Source: CAYWVR01 sp964461715 | Lineage (GTDB): Bacteria; Planctomycetota; Phycisphaerae; FEN-1346 | DNA: 63,717 nt | Direction: 5' to 3' | NCBI GenBank assembly: GCA_964461715.1 | Contig: CAYWVR010000021.1 | Coordinates: forward strand, 1-63,717 | Shown: positions 24,213-32,064 of the stretch, in pieces | Layout: every line of letters starts with the position of its first letter | How positions within the stretch are numbered: the stretch's first letter is position 1 | Notes under the pieces: generated by a model | The model's input: the letters and a program-made list of their open reading frames with translations, nothing else | Databases searched by the model: none | Told to the model about the DNA's origin: nothing | Position numbers and translations under genes: made by a program

Positions 24213-27200
24213 ATGGTGAAGAGGATTCCCTGTCGCTGGGTCGTGCACGCCCTGCTTCTGGTCTCGGCCGCCACGGCCGTCGGCCAGGAGGCGGGGTCGA
24301 TCCGCGGCGTGGTCTACGACCAGGATTTCGACGCTCCCCTGGCCCTGGCCCGCGTCCTCATCCACGAGACCAACACCAGCGTCACGGCCACCGAGCAGGG
24401 CAACTACCTGTTCCCCGAGGTGCCCCCCGGCAGCTACACCCTCATCTTCTCCAAGGACGGGTACGCCCGCGACATCCAGAACGAAGTGCGCGTCGCGGCG
24501 GGCCAGATGACCGAGGTCAACGCCCACCTGACGGGCGAGTTCGAGGAGATGGAGGAGTTCATCGTCCAGGACATCGAGATCGGGGGCGGCACGGAGGAGG
24601 GCCTGCTGGCCCTGAAGGTCGAGGTGCCCGCCTTCCTGGACTCGGTCAGCGCCGACTGGATGAGCCGCGCCGGCGCCAGCGACGCCGCCGGTGCCCTGAG
24701 GCTCGTCTCGGGCACGACCGTTCAGGAGGGCAAGTACGCGGTCGTGCGGGGCCTGCCGGACCGGTACGTCAACAGCCAGATGAACGGGGTGCGGCTGCCG
24801 ACGGCCGATGCGGACAAGCGGGCCGTCCAGCTCGACCAGTTCCCGGCGGGCGTCATCGAAAGCGTGCAGGTCTCGAAGACCTTCACGCCCGACCAGCAGG
24901 GCGACGCGTCCGGCGGGGCCGTCAACGTGGTCCTGAAGGGCGTGCCGAGCGAGAACCTCTTCAAGTTCAGCCTGGGCGGCGGGTTCAACTCGCAGGTCGG
25001 CCAGGCCCACGACGACTTCCTCCGCTACGAGGGCGGCGGGGCGCCGTGCTCGGCCGAGCGGACCATCCACCCCCAGGGCGAGGACATCAACTGGGCCGGC
25101 GCCGTCGGCACCCGGCGCGACGGGGCGCCGCTGCCCGACTATAGCTGGGCGGTGGACCTGGGGGGCCGCCATCCCCTGAGCGAGGCCGTCACCGTCGGCG
25201 GGTTCGCCAGCTTCTACTACAAGCGCGAGAGCTCGTACTACGAGGACGGCGTCGACGAGTCGCGCTGGGTCGACGGGCCCGGCAATCCGATGAGCCCGCA
25301 GGTCCAGGGCGAGGGTCTGACTCCCTGGGACCCGAACGACCCGTACAATCCCCCCCAGAGCGGCGAGTTCACCACCAAGCTCTTCGACACCACGAAGGCG
25401 AGCGAGGAGCGGCAGTGGGGCGGCCTCGGGGCCGTCGGCCTCGAGAGCGAGAACCACGCCATCTCGCTCGTCTACCTCTACACCCGCATCGCCGAGGACG
25501 AGGCCACCCTGGCCATCGACACCCGGGGCAAGGACTACTACTTCCCGGCCTTCGGGGGCACCCCGGCCTACAGCCAGGCCCCCAACGACCCCATGCACCC
25601 CGGCAACCAGAACCCGAAGAGCGCCCCCTGGGTCCGCACCGAGACGCTGGCCTACACCGAACGGACCACCGAGACCCTCCAGCTCGCCGGCCGCCATACG
25701 CTCGACCTCACGGACGGCCTGCGGCTGGGCAAGGAAGGGCTGCTTGTCCTGCTTCCGCCCGTGCTGGACTGGACCCTTGCCGACAGCCGCGCCACCCTGT
25801 ACCAGCCCGACAAGAGGCAGTTCGGCGGCGATTGGTTCGGCCCGAAGTGGCTGCCGCCCAACCCTTTCCTGGGCTTGCCCGCCCGCGTGCAGGGGGCCCA
25901 GTGGGCCCAGCATAAGTCCAGGGCCCTCTTCACCCTCGGCAACCTCCAGCGGGTCTGGAAGACGATCGAGGAGGAGAGCGAGCAGTACATGCTCAACGTC
26001 AAGTTCCCCTTCGAGCAGTGGAGCGGGACGGAAGGATACGTCAAGCTCGGCGTGTTCAACGACAAGGTCGACCGCTTCTACGACCAGGAAAGTTTCAGCA
26101 ACTTCGACGACCTGAACACGACCTCGCCCGGCGAGTGGAACGAGCCCTGGAGCGAGGTGTTCCCGTTCCAGAACCACCCGGTCTCGGGCGGCGACATCGA
26201 CGTCGACTACGAAGGCGACCAGCTCATCCGGGCCTGGTACTACATGGCCGACGTGCCCGTGACGAGCTGGCTGAGGTTCATCGGCGGCCATCGCTACGAG
26301 CATACCGACTTGACGATCATCAACGACCCGGAGTCGGGCGCCACGTGGCTGCCCCCCGGCGCCGACGTCGAGCAACGCATCACGGGAGGCTTCTACCCCG
26401 AGGGCGCCGACGTCCAGTTCGAGCAGAGCGACATCCTCCCCTCCGTCGGCTTCGTCATCCAGCCCGTCGAGGAGCTCATCTTCCGCGGGGCCTACACCGA
26501 GACGGTGGCCCGCCAGACGTTCAAGGAGCTGACCCCCATCCAGCAGATGGAGTACCTGGGCGGCCCGATCTTCGTCGGTTTCCCCGGCCTGAAGATGAGC
26601 GCCCTGAAAAACTATGACCTCCGCGTCGAGTACCTGCCCTATCCGGGCGGCCTCGTCTCGATGAGCTGGTTCCGCAAAAAGATCACCCTCCCCATCGAGT
26701 ACGTCCAGCGGGTCAGTTCCTTCACCTTCACCACCCCCGTCAACTACCCCAAGGGGATGATCGAGGGCTGGGAGTTCGAGATCCGGCAGGACCTGGGACG
26801 CTTCTGGGACCCGCTGCGGGGCCTCCACGTCGGGGCCAACGCCACCTTCATCGACTCCTCCGTCGACCTCCCCCAAGACGAGATCGACCAGCTCGCCGAC
26901 CCCCAGATCGCGGCCGTCATGACCAGCCGCGACATGACCCAGACCCCTGAGCACCTCTACAACATCTTCCTGACCTACGATCTGGAGTCTACGGGCACCG
27001 AGTTCTCCGTCTTCTATACGGTCAAGGGTGACACGCTGCTGGCCGGGGCCGGGGCCCAGAGCGGCCGCTTCGTCCCGAATATCTACGCCCTGGAGTACGG
27101 TGCCCTGAACGTCAGCGTCTCCCAGAAGATCGGCAAGTACCTGAAGCTCACCTTCCGGGCCAAGAACATCCTCAATCCCGAGATCGAGACGGTCTACCGG

Positions 27201-27290
27201 TCCGAGTACATCCGGGACGACGTCGTCAAGACGAGCTATCGCAAGGGCATCGACTGGTCTCTCGGCTTGAGCCTCAACATCCCGTTCTGA
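24213..27290 (+). CDS. TonB-dependent outer-membrane receptor
   Basis: 1025 residues. Signal peptide 1-24 (VVHALLLVSAATAVG), an N-terminal carboxypeptidase-regulatory-like beta-sandwich about 27-108 (IRGVVYDQDF ... YLFPEVPPGSYTLIF), then EMEEFIVQD (111-120), which is where a TonB box is expected, the plug domain about 125-250 (VRGLPDRYVNSQMNGVRLP, IESVQVSKTFTPDQQGDASG) and a beta-barrel that ends in Phe (LNIPF), as outer-membrane proteins do. Transports a large ligand across the outer membrane using energy from TonB. No SusD partner is present; the N-terminal domain is the kind seen in SusC-like and other Bacteroidota-type receptors. Start at ATG 24213; the open frame from 23961 is antisense-like shadow. 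Cognate ExbB/ExbD/TonB genes follow immediately. Ligand unknown; a secreted-enzyme product such as an oligosaccharide is a guess. Confidence 0.92.
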   Translation: MVKRIPCRWVVHALLLVSAATAVGQEAGSIRGVVYDQDFDAPLALARVLIHETNTSVTATEQGNYLFPEVPPGSYTLIFSKDGYARDIQNEVRVAAGQMTEVNAHLTGEFEEMEEFIVQDIEIGGGTEEGLLALKVEVPAFLDSVSADWMSRAGASDAAGALRLVSGTTVQEGKYAVVRGLPDRYVNSQMNGVRLPTADADKRAVQLDQFPAGVIESVQVSKTFTPDQQGDASGGAVNVVLKGVPSENLFKFSLGGGFNSQVGQAHDDFLRYEGGGAPCSAERTIHPQGEDINWAGAVGTRRDGAPLPDYSWAVDLGGRHPLSEAVTVGGFASFYYKRESSYYEDGVDESRWVDGPGNPMSPQVQGEGLTPWDPNDPYNPPQSGEFTTKLFDTTKASEERQWGGLGAVGLESENHAISLVYLYTRIAEDEATLAIDTRGKDYYFPAFGGTPAYSQAPNDPMHPGNQNPKSAPWVRTETLAYTERTTETLQLAGRHTLDLTDGLRLGKEGLLVLLPPVLDWTLADSRATLYQPDKRQFGGDWFGPKWLPPNPFLGLPARVQGAQWAQHKSRALFTLGNLQRVWKTIEEESEQYMLNVKFPFEQWSGTEGYVKLGVFNDKVDRFYDQESFSNFDDLNTTSPGEWNEPWSEVFPFQNHPVSGGDIDVDYEGDQLIRAWYYMADVPVTSWLRFIGGHRYEHTDLTIINDPESGATWLPPGADVEQRITGGFYPEGADVQFEQSDILPSVGFVIQPVEELIFRGAYTETVARQTFKELTPIQQMEYLGGPIFVGFPGLKMSALKNYDLRVEYLPYPGGLVSMSWFRKKITLPIEYVQRVSSFTFTTPVNYPKGMIEGWEFEIRQDLGRFWDPLRGLHVGANATFIDSSVDLPQDEIDQLADPQIAAVMTSRDMTQTPEHLYNIFLTYDLESTGTEFSVFYTVKGDTLLAGAGAQSGRFVPNIYALEYGALNVSVSQKIGKYLKLTFRAKNILNPEIETVYRSEYIRDDVVKTSYRKGIDWSLGLSLNIPF

Positions 27291-27322
27291 ACGTACAGGG
27301 GCAGGGGAGGAAAGCAGTCTTG

Positions 27323-28186
27323 ATGAGAGCGACAGCGAAGGAAACACGGGCCAAACGACCCGCGCGCCGCCACGCCTCCCGTCTGTACCGCGGGGCGCTT
27401 GCGGCGGGGGTGCTTCTGGCGGCGGGGGTCGGCCTCTGGGCCACCCACGCACGCTCCGCCGGACGGAACGAACGCCAGGTCGACGTCACCCGCGAGGCCC
27501 TCGAAGAATGGGTCAAGACCCGCCGCCTCATCTCCAAGGAGCGGCACGACTGGGAGCTGGGCCGCGAGACCCTCCAGGACCGCATCGAACTGGTCGAGGG
27601 CGAGATCGCGTCCCTCCGCGAGAAAATCCGCGAGACCCGGGCCGGCATCACCGAGGAGGACAAGAAGCGGGCCGACCTCGTCGAGGAGAACGAGGGGCTC
27701 AAGGAGGCCTCCGAGTCCCTCAAGACGGCCGTCACGGCCCTCGAGGCTCGCACCCGGGCGCTCCTCGACCGGCTGCCCGAGTCGCTCCGCAGCGACGTCC
27801 AGCCCCTCAGCCAGAAGTTCCCCGACGACCCCGAGACGACCAAGCTCTCCCTCGGCATCCGCTTCCAGAATGTCATCGGCGTCCTCAACCACCTCAACAA
27901 GCGGAACCGCGAGATCACCCTGACCAGCGAGCTGCGAACCCTCGACGACGGGACCCGGGCCGAGGTCACCACCGTCTACGTCGGCATCGCCCAAGCGTAC
28001 TTCGTCAATGGCGAGGGCACCGTGGCGGGCTTCGGCACCGCCACCCCCGAGGGCTGGGCCTGGACGTCCGCCCCCCGAGCCGCCGAGGCCGTTGCCCGGG
28101 TCGTCGCCATCCTGAAGAATGAGCGCGTGGCCTCGTTCGTGAAACTGCCCATCGAGATCCATGAGGCGGGGAGCCCGCGACCATGA
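27323..28186 (+). CDS. DUF3450-like coiled-coil protein (TtpB-like position)
   Basis: 287 residues. N-terminal basic stretch, a hydrophobic segment about 23-42, then a long coiled coil about 55-150 (repeated E/K/R heptads) and a C-terminal globular part containing VTTVYVGIAQAYFVN and GWAWT, the pattern I associate with DUF3450. In Vibrio and Shewanella TonB2 clusters a DUF3450 gene directly precedes ttpC, exBB, exbD and tonB; here the order is the same. Likely periplasmic and anchored at the inner membrane. Start ATG 27323 behind GGGAGGAAAG (a TTG 3 bases upstream is less likely). Overlaps the next gene by 4 bases (ATGA), so translation is coupled. Function in TonB2 systems is poorly understood. 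Confidence 0.75.
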   Translation: MRATAKETRAKRPARRHASRLYRGALAAGVLLAAGVGLWATHARSAGRNERQVDVTREALEEWVKTRRLISKERHDWELGRETLQDRIELVEGEIASLREKIRETRAGITEEDKKRADLVEENEGLKEASESLKTAVTALEARTRALLDRLPESLRSDVQPLSQKFPDDPETTKLSLGIRFQNVIGVLNHLNKRNREITLTSELRTLDDGTRAEVTTVYVGIAQAYFVNGEGTVAGFGTATPEGWAWTSAPRAAEAVARVVAILKNERVASFVKLPIEIHEAGSPRP

Positions 28187-29787
28187 CACGAAGCCACCTT
28201 GTGATCCTCGCGATGATGCTCCTGGCCGGGCCCCCCGCCGTCGAGGTCGAGGCCGCCGACGCGACCCCGGCCCCCGCCGAGACGGTCCCGGAGACCGCCC
28301 CCGAGGACGCCACGCCGGCGCCCCCCGCCGAGGACGCCGCCCGGAGCCCGGATGAGAAGACGACCGTCGCGCCGGACTTCGAGGAAGCCGCGTCCACCGT
28401 CAGGCGGCAACTCCAGGAGAGCCTCGACGAGCTCAACACGCTGCGCGACCGCATCCGGGCCGAGAGCAAGCCCCTCAACGACAAGCTCCGCAGCCTCGAG
28501 GGCGAGCTCGTCCAGGTCCGCCGCCAGTACCGGGAAGCGACGCGCCTGCTGGATACGCGCAAGCTCGACCTCAGCAATCTCCGCAACGAGATCAAGCAGC
28601 GCCAGGAGGAGGCCACGTACCTCTCGAACCTTCTCGGCGAGTACGTCCGCAACTTCGAGTCCCGCGTCCACATCGCCGAGCTCAAGCGGTACAAGGAACC
28701 CCTGGAGGCCGCCAAGCTCGCCCTGGAGAACCCGAACCTCTCCCGGGAGGATCTCTACGAGGCCCAGCTCGCCCTCGTCCGCACCTCCCTGGAGCGGCTG
28801 CACGACACGCTGGGCGGCACGCGGTTCGACGGCCAGGCCGTCGACGCGGGGGGCGGCGTGAAGCAGGGCACCTTCGTCCTCGTCGGGCCGGCAGCCCTGT
28901 TCGCCTCCGAGGACGGCCAGGCCGTCGGGTCCGCCGAGACGCGCCTGGGGTCCTTCGAGCCCGCGCTCCTCCCCTTCGGCGACCCCGAGGACGCCGAGGC
29001 CGCCGCCACGCTGGTCCGCGAGGGCCAGGGTGAGTTCCCGCTCGACGCCACCCTCGGAAACGCCCACAAAATCGAGTCGACCGAGGAGACGCTCGTCGAG
29101 CACATCGCCAAGGGCGGGGCGGTCATGTACCCGATCCTGGCCCTGGCGGCCGCGGCCCTGCTGGTGGCCCTGTACAAGTGGGTCAGTCTGGCGTTCATCC
29201 GCAAGCCCTCCCGCAAACGCGTCGCGGCGCTGCTGAATGCCATTGCCGAACGCAACGAGCCGGCCGCCCGCGAGGAGGCCAAGGCCATCCGCGGGCCGGC
29301 GGGCGAGATGCTCCGCACCGGCGTCGATCACCTCCGCGAGCCCCGTGAGCTGATCGAGGAGGTCATGTACGAGAAGGTCCTCTCGACGCGCCTGCGGCTC
29401 CAGCAACTGCTGCCGTTCATCGCCATCGCCGCCTCTTCCGCCCCGCTGCTGGGCCTGCTGGGCACCGTCACGGGCATCATCAACACCTTTAAGCTGATCA
29501 CGGTGTTCGGCTCCGGCGACGTTAAGACGCTCTCGGGCGGCATCTCGGAGGCCCTGATCACCACGGAGTTCGGCCTGATCGTGGCCATTCCGTCGTTGCT
29601 GCTGTACGCGTTTCTGTCCCGCAAGGCACGCAGCATCGTGGACCAGATGGAGAAGACGGCGGTGGCGTTCGCCAACCAGGTCAGCAAGTCGCTTCCGGCC
29701 CGTCGCCGGGCGGAGCGCGAGGACGAGACGTGGGAGGAGAGCGTGCCGGAACCGGACCCGAACGGAGCGGCGGCGCCCGTCGCCTGA
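28183..29787 (+). CDS. Long MotA/TolQ/ExbB proton-channel protein, TtpC-like
   Basis: 534 residues, more than twice a normal ExbB. A signal-peptide-like start (1-24), an Ala/Pro/Glu-rich linker, a coiled-coil periplasmic domain about 70-250, then the membrane part: YPILALAAAALLVALYKW (about 312-329), a cytoplasmic loop, FIAIAASSAPLLGLLGTVTG (about 408-427) and FGLIVAIPSLLLYAFLSRKA (about 464-483). The APLLGLLGTVTG segment is the MotA/TolQ/ExbB channel signature. The extra periplasmic region is the hallmark of TtpC, the fourth component of Vibrio TonB2 systems. It is likely to work with the next gene, the short ExbB, and the ExbD proteins to use proton flow for outer-membrane work. Overlaps DUF3450 by 4 bases. 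Confidence 0.88.
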   Translation: MTRSHLVILAMMLLAGPPAVEVEAADATPAPAETVPETAPEDATPAPPAEDAARSPDEKTTVAPDFEEAASTVRRQLQESLDELNTLRDRIRAESKPLNDKLRSLEGELVQVRRQYREATRLLDTRKLDLSNLRNEIKQRQEEATYLSNLLGEYVRNFESRVHIAELKRYKEPLEAAKLALENPNLSREDLYEAQLALVRTSLERLHDTLGGTRFDGQAVDAGGGVKQGTFVLVGPAALFASEDGQAVGSAETRLGSFEPALLPFGDPEDAEAAATLVREGQGEFPLDATLGNAHKIESTEETLVEHIAKGGAVMYPILALAAAALLVALYKWVSLAFIRKPSRKRVAALLNAIAERNEPAAREEAKAIRGPAGEMLRTGVDHLREPRELIEEVMYEKVLSTRLRLQQLLPFIAIAASSAPLLGLLGTVTGIINTFKLITVFGSGDVKTLSGGISEALITTEFGLIVAIPSLLLYAFLSRKARSIVDQMEKTAVAFANQVSKSLPARRRAEREDETWEESVPEPDPNGAAAPVA

Positions 29788-29791
29788 GCAT

Positions 29792-29809
29792 CCCCCCCCC
29801 GGGGGGGGG
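29792..29809. repeat. C9-G9 perfect palindrome
   Basis: Nine C followed directly by nine G with no loop, in the 62-base gap between the two ExbB-type genes. Could form a cruciform or be a hotspot for slippage and assembly error. Confidence 0.7.
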
Positions 29810-29849
29810 CGCGCGGCGAGGCCGAGCGACGCCGCAAGGATAGACCACG

Positions 29850-30530
29850 ATGGACAATGCGACAGCCCTTGACGTGATGCGCCAGCATGCGGCCGAGCTG
29901 TGGGCACAGGCCCGGGCCATCTGGCTCTCGGGCGGGTGGAGCATGATCGCCATCGCCTGCGTCGCCCTGCTGATGTTCGGCCTGGGCGTCCACGTTTACC
30001 TCAAGCTCCGCGAGAAGGGGTTCCAGTCGGTGCCGGAGAAGACGTGGCGGCGGTGGATCGAGCGTCCGGCTGAGCGGCGCGGCCCCATCGGCGAACTGCT
30101 GGACGAGACGACCGGCGCGGGCTCCATCCACGACACCGCGACCAACTTCGAGGAGGTCCGGGCCGCCGAAATCGCCCCCTTCGCCCGCGACCTGAAGGTC
30201 ATGAAGATTTGCGTCGGAGTTGCCCCCCTGCTGGGGCTCCTGGGCACCGTGACGGGCATGCTGGCCACGTTCTCGGCCCTCTCGACCGGCTCCGGCGGCG
30301 ACAAGACCATGGGCATGGTTGCCGAGGGCATCTCCGAGGCCCTCGTCACCACCGAGACGGGGCTGGTGATCGCCCTGCCGGGCCTCTTCTTCCAGTACCA
30401 ACTGTCGCGCAAGTACGACCGCTACAAGGCGTTTCTGGCCCGTCTGGAGACGGCCTGCACCCAGCACCTGTACTGGAAGCGGAGCGGGCGGCGGGACGGC
30501 CAGGCCGCCGACCAGGGGACCGAGGACTGA
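29850..30530 (+). CDS. exbB: ExbB/TolQ-type proton-channel subunit
   Basis: 226 residues, normal ExbB length. Transmembrane segments: IAIACVALLMFGLGVHVYLK (about 33-52), ICVGVAPLLGLLGTVTGMLA (about 118-137) and ETGLVIALPGLFFQYQLSRK (about 169-188). The central segment carries the ExbB signature with the channel-lining Thr residues. Inner-membrane motor subunit that assembles around ExbD and harnesses the proton gradient for TonB. 62 bases below the long TtpC-like gene and 1 base above the first exbD. The two ExbB-type genes in a row match the TonB2-type arrangement (TtpC plus ExbB2). Confidence 0.9.
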   Translation: MDNATALDVMRQHAAELWAQARAIWLSGGWSMIAIACVALLMFGLGVHVYLKLREKGFQSVPEKTWRRWIERPAERRGPIGELLDETTGAGSIHDTATNFEEVRAAEIAPFARDLKVMKICVGVAPLLGLLGTVTGMLATFSALSTGSGGDKTMGMVAEGISEALVTTETGLVIALPGLFFQYQLSRKYDRYKAFLARLETACTQHLYWKRSGRRDGQAADQGTED

Positions 30531-30531
30531 C

Positions 30532-30945
30532 ATGGGACGCTTCCGAAGCTCCAGCGACGAGGGCGCCGAGGCGGGGATCGACATCTCCCCCCTCATGGAT
30601 TGCGTCTTCATCCTCCTGATCTTCTTCATCGTCACGACCACCTTCGTGGAGGAGCGCGGTGTCCAGGTGGAGAAGCTCTCCCCCGGCCAGCCCTCGAACC
30701 AGGAGAAGGAGAACGTCCTCATCGCCATCACCGAGCAGGGCGAGGTCCTCTGCGACGGGAGCAAGATCGGGATCAGCGGAGTGCGGCAGATCGTGCGGGA
30801 CAGGGTCCGCACCGAGGACACCCCCGTCATCGTCCAAGCCGACGAGGCCGTCTCGACCGGACTGCTGATCCGCGTGATTGACGAGGCCCGGCTCGGCGGG
30901 GCGCCCAAGGTGAGCGTCGCCACCCGCAAGGGCTCGAAAGGCTGA
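30532..30945 (+). CDS. exbD: ExbD/TolR-type biopolymer transport protein (first copy)
   Basis: 137 residues: short cytoplasmic tail, one transmembrane helix PLMDCVFILLIFFIVTTTF with the essential membrane aspartate D23, and a periplasmic domain (about 45-137) with the ExbD fold (VIVQADEAVSTGLLIRVIDE). It is the rotor-like subunit inside the ExbB pentamer. Starts 1 base after exbB, an arrangement expected for equal translation. A close paralogue follows directly; the two are about the same length and share an identical stretch around the transmembrane helix, at DNA level too (near 30585-30655 and 31017-31085). Confidence 0.92.
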   Translation: MGRFRSSSDEGAEAGIDISPLMDCVFILLIFFIVTTTFVEERGVQVEKLSPGQPSNQEKENVLIAITEQGEVLCDGSKIGISGVRQIVRDRVRTEDTPVIVQADEAVSTGLLIRVIDEARLGGAPKVSVATRKGSKG

Positions 30946-30966
30946 ACTCGGGACGGAGGCATCGAC

Positions 30967-31380
30967 GTGGGACGGTTTCGGGATGCGGCCGAGGAGGACT
31001 CGCGCGAGGCGGGGATCGACATCTCCCCCCTCATGGACTGCGTCTTCATCCTCCTGATCTTCTTCATCGTCACGACCACCTTCGTCGAGGAGACGGGCAT
31101 CGAGGTCGACCGGCCCCGGGCCGCCTCCTCCGAGCGGCTCGAAAAGACCAGCATCCTGATCGCCGTCACCCCCAAGGGCGACGTCGTCTACGGCGGACGC
31201 GACATCGGCGTCCACGGCGTCCAGCCCCTGGTCAAGCGGATGATCCGCAAGGAGATGCTGCCGGTCATCGTCCAGGCGGACGTGAGCGCCCGGTCGGGCC
31301 TCCTGGTCCGCGTCATCGACGAAGCCAAGCTGGGCGGGGCCCACAAGGTCAGCGTCGCCACCCAGCGGCAGCGGGAGTAA
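30967..31380 (+). CDS. exbD: ExbD/TolR-type biopolymer transport protein (second copy)
   Basis: 137 residues, GTG start. Same plan as the first exbD: membrane aspartate D24 in ISPLMDCVFILLIFFIV, then a periplasmic domain with VIVQADVSARSGLLVRVIDE and AHKVSVATQ. The periplasmic halves differ more than the membrane helices, so the two proteins may form a heterodimer or serve different TonB partners. TonB2-type operons in Vibrio usually have one exbD; two adjacent copies are a difference here. The 21-base gap and the following 7-base gap to tonB keep the genes in one message. Confidence 0.92.
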   Translation: MGRFRDAAEEDSREAGIDISPLMDCVFILLIFFIVTTTFVEETGIEVDRPRAASSERLEKTSILIAVTPKGDVVYGGRDIGVHGVQPLVKRMIRKEMLPVIVQADVSARSGLLVRVIDEAKLGGAHKVSVATQRQRE

Positions 31381-31387
31381 GCGAGCC

Positions 31388-32059
31388 ATGGCCACGGAAC
31401 GCAAACGCGTCTCGATCCTGCGGCGGACCGTGCACGGGGTCTGCGTCCTCGTGGCGGCGGTCGTGCTGACTCTGGCGTTCTTCCTCGTCCTGCCCCTCAT
31501 GCAGACCATCACCAAGCCGCCCGAGGCCGACCTCATGGTCCAGAGCGTCGATACGGCCAGCCTCGAGCCCCCGCCCACCGTCGAGGAACCCGAGCCGGAG
31601 GAGGAACCCGAGCAGGAGGAAATCGAGCCGGAGCTGGTCGAGGACACGGCGCCGCTGGACCTGGCGCAGCTCGAGCTGGCTCTGAATCCCGGCTACAGCG
31701 ACAGTTGGCTGGGCGGCGACTTTGCCGTCAAGCTCCCCGGCTTCGAGGGGGAGGGGGGCGGCGCCAACGACAGCCTCTTCGCCATCCACGACCTCGACCA
31801 GAAGCCCCGCGTCCTCTATCAGCCCAGCCCCAACCTCGACCGCAAGGTCCGCGAGGCCGGTCGAGGCACGGTCCACGTCATCTTCATCGTGGACAAGCGC
31901 GGCCGGGTACAGGACCCCCAGGTCCAGAGGACGGACAATTCCGTCTTCAGCGCCGCGGCCCTGGCCGCCGTCAAGCGGTGGAAGTTCGAGCCCGGCAAGC
32001 GCGGCGGGGAACCCGTCCGGTTCCGCATGCGCGTGCCCATCACTTTCGGGAAAGGTTGA
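31388..32059 (+). CDS. tonB: TonB-family energy transducer
   Basis: 223 residues. Short cytoplasmic tail (basic), transmembrane helix about 17-40 (VCVLVAAVVLTLAFFLVLPL), a Pro/Glu-rich extended linker about 55-80 (EPPPTVEEPEPEEEPEQE), and the C-terminal TonB domain about 140-222 (VHVIFIVDKRGRVQDPQVQ, AALAAVKRWKFEPGK, RMRVPITF). The linker is shorter and more acidic than the Pro-Lys linker of E. coli TonB, as in TonB2-type proteins. It spans the periplasm to the TonB box of the receptor (and perhaps to the secretin). Follows exbD by 7 bases and precedes the TPR lipoprotein by 5. Confidence 0.88.
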   Translation: MATERKRVSILRRTVHGVCVLVAAVVLTLAFFLVLPLMQTITKPPEADLMVQSVDTASLEPPPTVEEPEPEEEPEQEEIEPELVEDTAPLDLAQLELALNPGYSDSWLGGDFAVKLPGFEGEGGGANDSLFAIHDLDQKPRVLYQPSPNLDRKVREAGRGTVHVIFIVDKRGRVQDPQVQRTDNSVFSAAALAAVKRWKFEPGKRGGEPVRFRMRVPITFGKG

Positions 32060-32064
32060 CCTCT

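Noticed and set aside
24024..27452. 1142-codon minus-strand open frame over the TonB receptor
   Set aside because: Antisense shadow of a gene with clear receptor domains, ribosome-binding site and terminal Phe.
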